Of a stretch of DNA of 64,000 bases, positions 55,043 to 64,000 are shown piece by piece (position 1 is the first letter of the stretch; each line of letters starts with the position of its first letter). This stretch comes from Micropterix aruncella (taxonomy: Eukaryota > Arthropoda > Insecta > Lepidoptera > Micropterigidae): assembly GCA_944548615.1 (NCBI GenBank), contig OX155953.1, positions 551,501 to 615,500 on the forward strand. Direction: 5' to 3'. Position numbers and translations under genes: made by a program. Below the pieces are notes generated by a model, which was not told the DNA's origin, did no database searches, and worked only from the letters and a program-made list of their open reading frames with translations.

Positions 55043-55640
55043 TTTTTAAGCTATTGCACAGCTTTTATCGCGGACCTAGGCCAGCGCAGCGACCGAATGA
55101 AGAAATTTCTTAACGAAAATTAATGATTTTAAACTGATAATTACGTCTAAACGAGTACTGCTTACGATTCGAAAAAAATATATGTTAAACAAGAACATTT
55201 TCCTAATATTCTTAGCTTTGAATATTTTAGATTTTGTTTATATTACATAGTGTAATTAATTTGTGAAATTAGGTCTAACCTAACACAAAAACGACTACTA
55301 CGCAAATACAGGCGTATTATTATGAAACCTGCACCATTTTAAAGATAATTTAATTGTCTATCTTTTTATCTACGATTTTTTTCGAATAATCCGTTTTTTT
55401 TGCTTTATCGAAAAAAAAAAATCGTGCGCGGCGCTCTATCGGAAGACGTTTAAATTATTCCAAATCATTTGCTTTCGCAGCCGCAAATGATTCGGAATAA
55501 TTTCAACGTTTTACGATAAAGCGCAGTTATCTGATATCAGGAAAAATAAAATAAATAAAATAAATAAATAATTATAATTGCATAAGTTGTTAAAAATGCT
55601 ATGCAATAGCTTTACCGCGACAGTCCCCGAGTGCCACACG
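55043..55640. mobile_element. Foldback/MITE-like element, copy 2
   Basis: Same boundaries and order as copy 1: AAGCTATTGCACAGC at 55048, inverse end at 55599-55613, then 'gagtgccacacg'. It holds the same central palindrome at 55430-55523 and a short deletion near 55308 relative to copy 1. Confidence 0.8.
55430..55523. repeat. Palindrome, ~42 bp arms (copy 2)
   Basis: GCGCTCTATCGGAAGACG... to ...TACGATAAAGCGC, with a few more mismatches than copy 1. Confidence 0.85.
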
Positions 55641-55649
55641 GAATTTCAA

Positions 55650-56385
55650 AGACTGACAGCTGCAAACCACTATTTAAAAAGGAGTTTGTGCTAACGTTTA
55701 TATCGATATACATCTTGGAAACCTGCAAAATTATAAGGGACCACGATCAGTATTTCAAAACAAACAATGTTGAACACGGCTATAACACAAGAAATAAACA
55801 TTAGCTACAAGCACCCAAGCCAAATTTAACTCTATTTAAAAAAGGAAAGTTATACAATGCAATAAAAATCTATAACCACCTACCTGCAAATATCAAAGAA
55901 ATAAAAGGAAAAGGTTTACCGCAGCGTTGAAAAAATGGCTTATCGATAAAAGCTTTTACACATTAAACGAATATTTCTCATAATATTATATTGTAGGCAT
56001 GCATTTTCATTTTCTTTTTACAATAATTCAATTAGGAAGATTACACATTTTAAATTTCATTTATAGGCAGATTTTTGATTATTCATTGATTTTGATTTCC
56101 TTTTTTTTATATTATTGGTGAATTATTTTTAATTATTGTTTTCTACTGTTACATTTTAAATTATATACATTTCGTATTTATAGGCGTATTTTTGATTATT
56201 CCTTGATTTTGATTTTTTTCTTTATTTTTTATATTATTGGTGAATTATTTTTATTAATTGTCTTCTACTGTTAGTTCTACTTATCCGGTCTGTTTAGATT
56301 TTTTCATGTTAAACCAGTGAAATAATTAAATTTTTAATAAGATATTATAATTAGCAGATAAATAAATTTAGCAGATAAGTAAATT
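55650..56385 (+). mobile_element. CR1-like non-LTR retroelement, C-terminal and 3' UTR remnant
   Basis: The reading continues as ETCKIIRDHDQYFKTNN, HGYNTRNKH, LFKKGKLYNAIKIYNHLPAN and IKEIKGKG, then a frameshifted WLIDKSFYTLNEYFS. This is the usual end of CR1-type polyproteins. The 3' UTR has an internal repeat ('ttttgattattc.ttgattttgattt' twice, 56075 and 56190). Confidence 0.65.
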
Positions 56386-57685
56386 TGTCAATCTGTTTTA
56401 ATAACAGGTAATTGTGAGAGACATAGTTTTACGCATTATCACCATAAATGTACCACCACAATTTCGGACAATAAAAATATTTCTATTTCTATTTCTATTG
56501 ACTAAACAACACATGCAAACAGAAAAACACAAACTGGCAGCCGGCACACAAACACAAATTTCGGGAATTATGCGCGGTGTGTGTCTAGTTGACAACATAA
56601 CAAAACAAAAATAAAACGGTGTTGCTATATAAAAAAGTAAAATAACCTTTAAATTATTTTTATTAATACGTTTACATTAGTTTCGTACGATAGATTATCT
56701 GCGAACGAGTAAAATCTAACTAATAAGGCTCTAAGTGTCCAGCTCTCCATCGCATATAATAATATTGAAAGTCTGTAGTTCCTCAGAAGTCTGATCCTCA
56801 AGTGTAGGCTAATGCTTCTTCCACAAAATACCTTTCATCTTAAAGAATGAATCATCTGCATATTTTATAATGATCATTACGCTATTTGCATTGATGTTTA
56901 CAAATTGATGTTGCGATGATATTTTTCTGATACATATTTTTACCACCTTTGATGCCAGTAGATATTAGTAATGATACGAAAGTCTTTCTCACTTATTGAA
57001 TTCAATTAAACAAATATTGACCGTGTGGCAGACAAATCTATAACTCTGTACTAGAATCTGGTTGCTAAATAGCGCTTCTCTGGTTCTTAGTTTGCTGCGG
57101 GAGACAAATTACATATCATTGACTGTTTTAATATTTCATTACAAATTCTGGAATGTATGATTCAAAGGAAGAATTTAAGCAAATGAGATATTAGACTGAT
57201 AGTCCGGTATTCGCTGCATCTGACATTTACCTTTTTTGGTAAATGTCAAAAGACAGAGTTGACTTCAACTAGTCAGTGGGATTATTGATGGTCGTATAAA
57301 TTCTAGTTAAGGGGAAAATGAAAGAATATTTTCTATTTCTTCCTAGTAGCTTTAACATTCTTATCGGTTTTGCCTGGGATCCTGCTGCTGTTTAAGATTT
57401 TCATTAATTCAATAGCTTTCTATTTCATCTAAGGTCTTTGCAGGCCCTGTTTTAGAATTTTCTATTTCGAAGTTATATCTTTCATCTCAAATAGCTCTTC
57501 TACTCCTTCCATGTCATTTATTTGTCATTGTCATTTACATTGAGGTTGCCCTGTCGGTCAAGAAGATGGCCGAATATTTTGTTTTGTAGTCCGGCTACTT
57601 CCTTCATCTCTTTGTACATATCAAACAAATTCAAGGTTCATTTGTAAATCCCCGATTTCGAGCATTTTCTTAAAAACTTCTTTTG
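56386..57685. other. Spacer, nothing recognised
   Basis: Small open frames on both strands at 56398-56614 mirror each other and lack motifs. No repeat was recognised in 56.6-57.7 kb. Confidence 0.4.
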
Positions 57686-57687
57686 TG

Positions 57688-58320
57688 GGGGGGCTAAGGG
57701 GCCCTTGCTGAGTTGGCCACGAAGACCCATTCTGTTCAGGGTTGGTCACACTCACGGGTCAACACCCATCCGACGGCCTCCACGCATGAAGTGCGAGCCT
57801 CGGAGAAATCAACCTTCTGGCGCTCCTGAACGGTCTGCGCTCCGTGCGGCATAAGCCAATCGATTGCGCACACTGACTAACAGTCGGGGGAGTCTGGAAG
57901 CAGTACTGTTTCCTATAGAGCGGGGGGACCCTACGGCGACTGCTCTTGAAACAACCATCGGCTACCCGATCCTGGGTGAACAGCCGGGCAAAGGATGCCG
58001 TGGTCCGCGATAGATTCGGTATACACCGTTTAACAGCTTCGTAAGGGAGAGGACCGCGCAAGCGACCTCGAACTCGTAACCAATCGAGAGACTGGAGTAA
58101 TCTGGTCGCAATTGGAAGTAAGGGCGTGAGTGTAAACCCGCTGGGTAACACTCCTGGCTATCTCGCGGTTAAGGCGTTGGTCTCTTACGGGTTTGAGGCG
58201 GAGCTTGACGGTGGACTGTTTTTGTCCAAGTCTTTTGCGCTCACTCCAGGGAGATAGAACTACTAATCGTTAAAACTTCATGAGGTGACGGGCTCGCCCG
58301 TTGTAGTTGACAACTCTAGT
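57688..58320 (+). repeat. Family A composite repeat, reference plus copy (~630 bp)
   Basis: The best complete unit. It starts 'ggggcccttgctgagttggcc', passes 'gtcaacacccatcc', 'gcgctcctgaacggtctgcg', 'cagtactgtttcctatagagc', 'ggtccgcgatagattcgg' and 'gaggaccgcgcaagcgacc', and ends 'gggctcgcccgttgtagttgac'. CGCGGTTAAGGCGTTGG lies at 58163 and a second tRNA-like arm at 58193-58230. No stable open frame. Confidence 0.78.
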
Positions 58321-58324
58321 TGTT

Positions 58325-58520
58325 CTTTTGTGGCCAATCGCAGTTCCTAGGCAGCTGAGCCACTAAGACCAGCTTAATTTTTTGGGTCGTCCTAATTCAC
58401 GGTTCAAACCCCATCCGGTAGCCTCCTTAAAGAGGGTCGAACCTGGAAAGGTTTAACCAAATCTGATTCGTGAGCTAATGCACTTCAGGCTTGTGCCCAA
58501 ATGTGTTTAAAATCGAAATC
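58325..58520 (+). repeat. SINE-like sequence
   Basis: It contains GGTTCAAACCCC (58403) and GGTAGCCTCCTTAAAGAGG with GTCGAACCTGG (58419-58450), the latter matching the relic at 6418-6490 inverted. B-box-like words suggest a Pol III origin; no A box or tail is defined. Confidence 0.4.
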
Positions 58521-58680
58521 ATCCTAATACCTTCTATATAATGAGTACAATAAACAGTGGATGCCCAAAAACTAAATTTCTAGGAAAAAACATATAATTG
58601 ACTTGTTCTAATATTTCATTACAAATTCTGGAGATCAATTTATTTTAATACATTTAATTAACTTAAATGAGGGTTGAACC
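58521..58680. other. Spacer, nothing recognised
   Basis: AT-rich, short. 'ttctaatatttcattacaaattctgga' at about 58607 repeats text from 57128-57150, suggesting a small duplicated fragment. Confidence 0.4.
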
Positions 58681-58684
58681 TAAT

Positions 58685-59480
58685 AAGGACTCTGTCACGG
58701 CAGGTGTATCACTTGCTCTGGGGGATGACCTTCGATTGCTCCTGGGCAGTTTGTTTATTGCGCAGCATCAGCGAATGGATTGTGCACTCCGACGAATATC
58801 CTAGGGCGGGGGGAGAAATTCTGGAAATGATCTCGTTTCCAGAATTTCCTAAGCAGCGGGAGAGGTCGTTGACCTGATATCAGCTACTATTGAAACGACT
58901 CGTTGGCTACGCTGCGAACCTGGGTAGGACTCTGGCCCTGGTTAGTTTCCCCTGGGAATCAAACCTCTGGCGCTCCTGGACGGTCTGCGCATCGTGCGGC
59001 GCAAGCCAATCGATTGTGCACTCTGACACAGTCGGGGGAGTCTGGAAGCGGTACTGTTTCCTATAGAGCGGGGGTGGTTGCGGACCTTACGGCGACTGCT
59101 TTTGAAATTACCATAGGCCATCCGATCCTGGGTGAAGAGCCGGGCAAAGGACGCCGTGGTCCGCGATAGATCCGGTATACTCCGTTTCACCGCTTCGTAA
59201 GGGAGAGGACCGCGCAAGCGACCTCGAACTCGGAACCAATCGAGAGACCGGAGAAATCTGGTCACAATTGGAAGTGAGGGCGCGAGTGTCGGCCCGCCAG
59301 GTAACATTAGTGGCTATCTCGCGGTTAAGGCGTTGGTCTCTTACGGGTTGTGGCGTAGCTAGATGGTGGACTGTTTTGTCCCAAGTCTTCTACGCTCACT
59401 GCAGGGAGATAGAACGACTAATCGTTAAAACTTCCTGTGGTGACGGGCTCGCCCGCTGTAGTCGACAACCCAAGTTGTTG
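58685..59480 (+). repeat. Family A composite repeat, plus copy with extra divergent front part
   Basis: 58900-59480 is a standard unit, ending 'gggctcgcccgctgtagtcgacaaccc'. 58685-58900 is a divergent partial unit ('gattgctcctgggcag', 'tggattgtgcactccgac', 'tactattgaaacgac') joined in tandem. TRNA-like arms lie at about 59322 and 59350. Confidence 0.75.
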
Positions 59481-59499
59481 GCTACGCGAATGACAGTTA

Positions 59500-60120
59500 A
59501 TGGTGGTTGTTAGCCAAGACAGGAGGACACAGACATCCGGGCAAATTTTGGTGGTGAGGGCGCGAGGCCGCCCGGCCTCTATTGACTTCCCAGTGCCTTG
59601 CGCTCACGGGCTCGTTGGTGTAGCTAGATGGCGGACTGTCTGGTCCCTAACTCTGGTAGCAAACGGTTTCATGCAGCTTGGGCCACAAGATCCATTTCTA
59701 TTCAGAAGCTTCCTCATATAGAAGGCTACGCCGGGCAAGACTCTCGCGTCTCTAGCCTCACGGCTGGTGGATCGGTTTCTCCTGGGAGATTGCCTCCCGG
59801 CGCTACTGGAAGGTTTGCGCATAATTCGGCGACACCAATCGGTTGTGCACTCTGACTAATTGCTGAAGGAGTCTGGGGACTATTGAAATACACTGTCTGC
59901 TAAGCGGCGGGGGTGGATGTTGACCTGTCGTTAACCACTCTTGAAATGACCATTAGACTACCTGATCCTGAATTAAGAGCCGGGCAAAAGATGCCTTTGG
60001 TCCGCGATAGATTTAAACTGAGCCACCGCTGAATTTACGGCAGGTAGAGGTCGCGTAAGCGATTTCGATCCTGTAAGCGACTGCGGTATAAGCGAAAGCT
60101 CCGCGTAAGCGACTTCGGTC
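59500..60120 (+). repeat. Family A composite repeat, divergent plus copy with tRNA-like head
   Basis: Here the order starts with a tRNA-like stretch: GTTGGTGTAGCTAGATGGCG at 59608, then GGACTGTCTGGTCC able to pair GGAC/GTCC. Family blocks follow ('ggccacaagatcc', 'gcctcacggctggtgg', 'ggcgctact', 'tggtccgcgatagattt'). It ends in short repeats of 'gtaagcgacttcg'. It matches window start 1-340. Confidence 0.65.
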
Positions 60121-61448
<1,328 letters not shown>

Positions 61449-61496
61449 ATAAGGTTTGTAAAGAAATCCGTTTATAGGATGATGTTTTTATTTAAA

Positions 61497-62732
<1,236 letters not shown>

Positions 62733-63175
62733 ATATAAAAAAGGTTCAATAAATAAATCAAAAGCAATGTAGAATATTATTAATCATGAAACCGCTAAAT
62801 CAAAAGTTGCGATACCCATTTCAAGTTAAATTAATAATGAGAAAATAATTACCAATAAAGGAGATGTAAGCACTTTTGACGAGTTATTCATTAATCTACC
62901 CATAACCCCCCGTAAAGGTTAACCTAAATATTAACGTACCTTCATGTAAATATGATTTCAATTTTAAACTCACCTAGCACAACATTTTGTAATTACTTTT
63001 TGTATATTAATAGTTAAAACATATCATCATTGAGATATTTTTGCCTATCTATGAGTAAATATCTTTTTGCTATGATTTTATATAATCACTAAAGTCTTCT
63101 ACTGGATTCTCAATATAGATTACACTTTTCAATGACTTCCTGATACTTGATATCAGACAGCTTTACCTAAAATCG
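62733..63175. other. Spacer, nothing recognised
   Basis: AT-rich, no supported feature. Confidence 0.4.
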
Positions 63176-63177
63176 AT

Positions 63178-63990
63178 TGTCACTTATTTTCACCACGACA
63201 CAGATCGGCATTCCAGCCGAGATCACAAACACGACACAAGAAAAAAGCAAACCCAGAAGCAAATTCGGACGAACACAAGGTTTGCCCAGAGGCATTATTT
63301 GTTTCTGGCCCCTCGGATCTATGATGCATTCCTTGCGACACTCACCGCAGGGCAGAAGCTGAGAACCAGTACCGCTTTCAAAGCTGACGTCACAAAATGG
63401 TTACGTTCAAAAAGTAGAGGCGAATACGAAAGGCAGCTCATTGAAATTGTGTCTTAAAATATAAAAAAAAAAAAGTTTTTGCAATTATTTATTTTGTTCA
63501 TTTATATATTATTATGTAAGTATGTATAAATTATATATTGAATATAGGTAGATACGTTTTGTATATATGTATGTGTGTGTGTATGTGTATATATATTTTT
63601 ATATGTATGAGTGTGTATTTATATATAAATGTATCTATTTATTATAATGCCTATGTGAGTAATTATCCTTTTATCCTTTTATTATTACCCCTTCACTAAC
63701 TAAGATTAGATGTCCTTTTCTTCAAATTTTCTTAACGATGGTGGTAAAAATTTTAATTATTTTAACCGAAAATTTATAAAAATATGTACATGTACTATGT
63801 AACAAATATAAGAGTGGTATCACTCCAGAACAGACTGTAGTCTAGTGGAGCTGATAAAATCCATCAAATCTGTACTTTCTTTGCTTCGCAAACAATGATT
63901 AAGTATTTGCTCTTTTTTACACTGTATTATTTATGTCAACATTGTAAATTTTTATTTTGTATTTAATAAATAAATAAAAAAATAAAAATA
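63178..63990 (+). mobile_element. Non-LTR retroelement C-terminal and 3' UTR remnant
   Basis: A plus-strand frame different from the Met-started one reads RTNTRFAQRHYLFLAPRIYD, then FKADVTKWLRSKSRGEYERQ to a stop near 63456. This is the conserved 'FGQRHxxFxGPRIYxxLP...FKxxxxxWL' end of CR1/Jockey-group elements. The long 3' UTR ends in (AAAT)n at 63964-63988, close to the window edge. Confidence 0.7.
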
Positions 63991-64000
63991 CTTATCTGAG

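Noticed and set aside
58163..58230. tRNA gene
   Set aside because: D-arm and part of an anticodon-arm are suggested, but there is no acceptor stem or T arm; the sequence is repeat-derived.

Overview
The window is a gene-poor, AT-rich stretch of an arthropod nuclear genome, most likely an insect. The grounds are one spliced and several unspliced eukaryotic-type genes, AATAAA poly(A) signals, an ecdysteroid-kinase-like gene (a family expanded in insects), and a dense mix of insect-type transposons: mariner, piggyBac-like, hAT-like, CR1/Daphne-like, I-group, RTE-like and R2/R4-type non-LTR elements, and a copia remnant. No rRNA, tRNA gene, CRISPR array or bacterial operon is visible. The species cannot be named from the sequence.

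Layout. 0-1.6 kb, 4.5-5.2, 13.9-14.5, 24.5-25.2 and 57.7-60.1 kb hold copies of one composite repeat family ('family A') with tRNA-like arms. 2.3-18 kb is otherwise relics: a foldback, non-LTR tails, a ~735 bp repeat pair, a hAT-like non-autonomous element, and an RTE-like fragment with a 13 bp target duplication. 18-25 kb holds a G/C-rich mirrored tract, a TA-flanked terminal-inverted-repeat element, and an I-group retroelement inserted in a tandem repeat. 25.9-27.2 kb is the only convincing host gene, an intact 421-codon EcKinase-like gene whose catalytic HGD motif reads HGR. 27.7-30.5 kb is a 5'-truncated endonuclease-type (R2/R4-like) retroelement, split in frame by a 263 bp piggyBac-like MITE. 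31-44 kb holds more non-LTR copies, a segmental duplication (35.4-36.7 and 40.5-42.6 kb), a PIF/Harbinger-like MITE with an empty-site paralogue, and an unidentified coding relic near 43 kb. 44-47 kb is a copia gag-protease relic followed by an internally deleted piggyBac-like element with TTAA ends.

The most interesting part is 47.95-53.46 kb. A minus-strand CR1/Daphne-like retroelement is interrupted twice. One interruption is a 1317 bp mariner with TA duplication; removing it restores the host reading frame. The other is a 2645 bp DNA transposon with 30 bp terminal inverted repeats (29/30 identical), a 4 bp ATAT duplication, subterminal repeats and an intact two-exon transposase-like gene of about 610 codons. 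That element resembles the DUF7869 / possible Sola group and may be young and autonomous. 53.8-55.6 kb holds two copies of a foldback element, each with a near-perfect 42 bp-arm palindrome. 61.2-62.7 kb holds two long (TA)n arrays around a long-terminal-inverted-repeat element.

The genes do not form a pathway. The window is best read as layered transposon insertions around one host gene, and the nesting gives relative ages. All assignments rest on reading motifs and repeats by eye; no database search was run.
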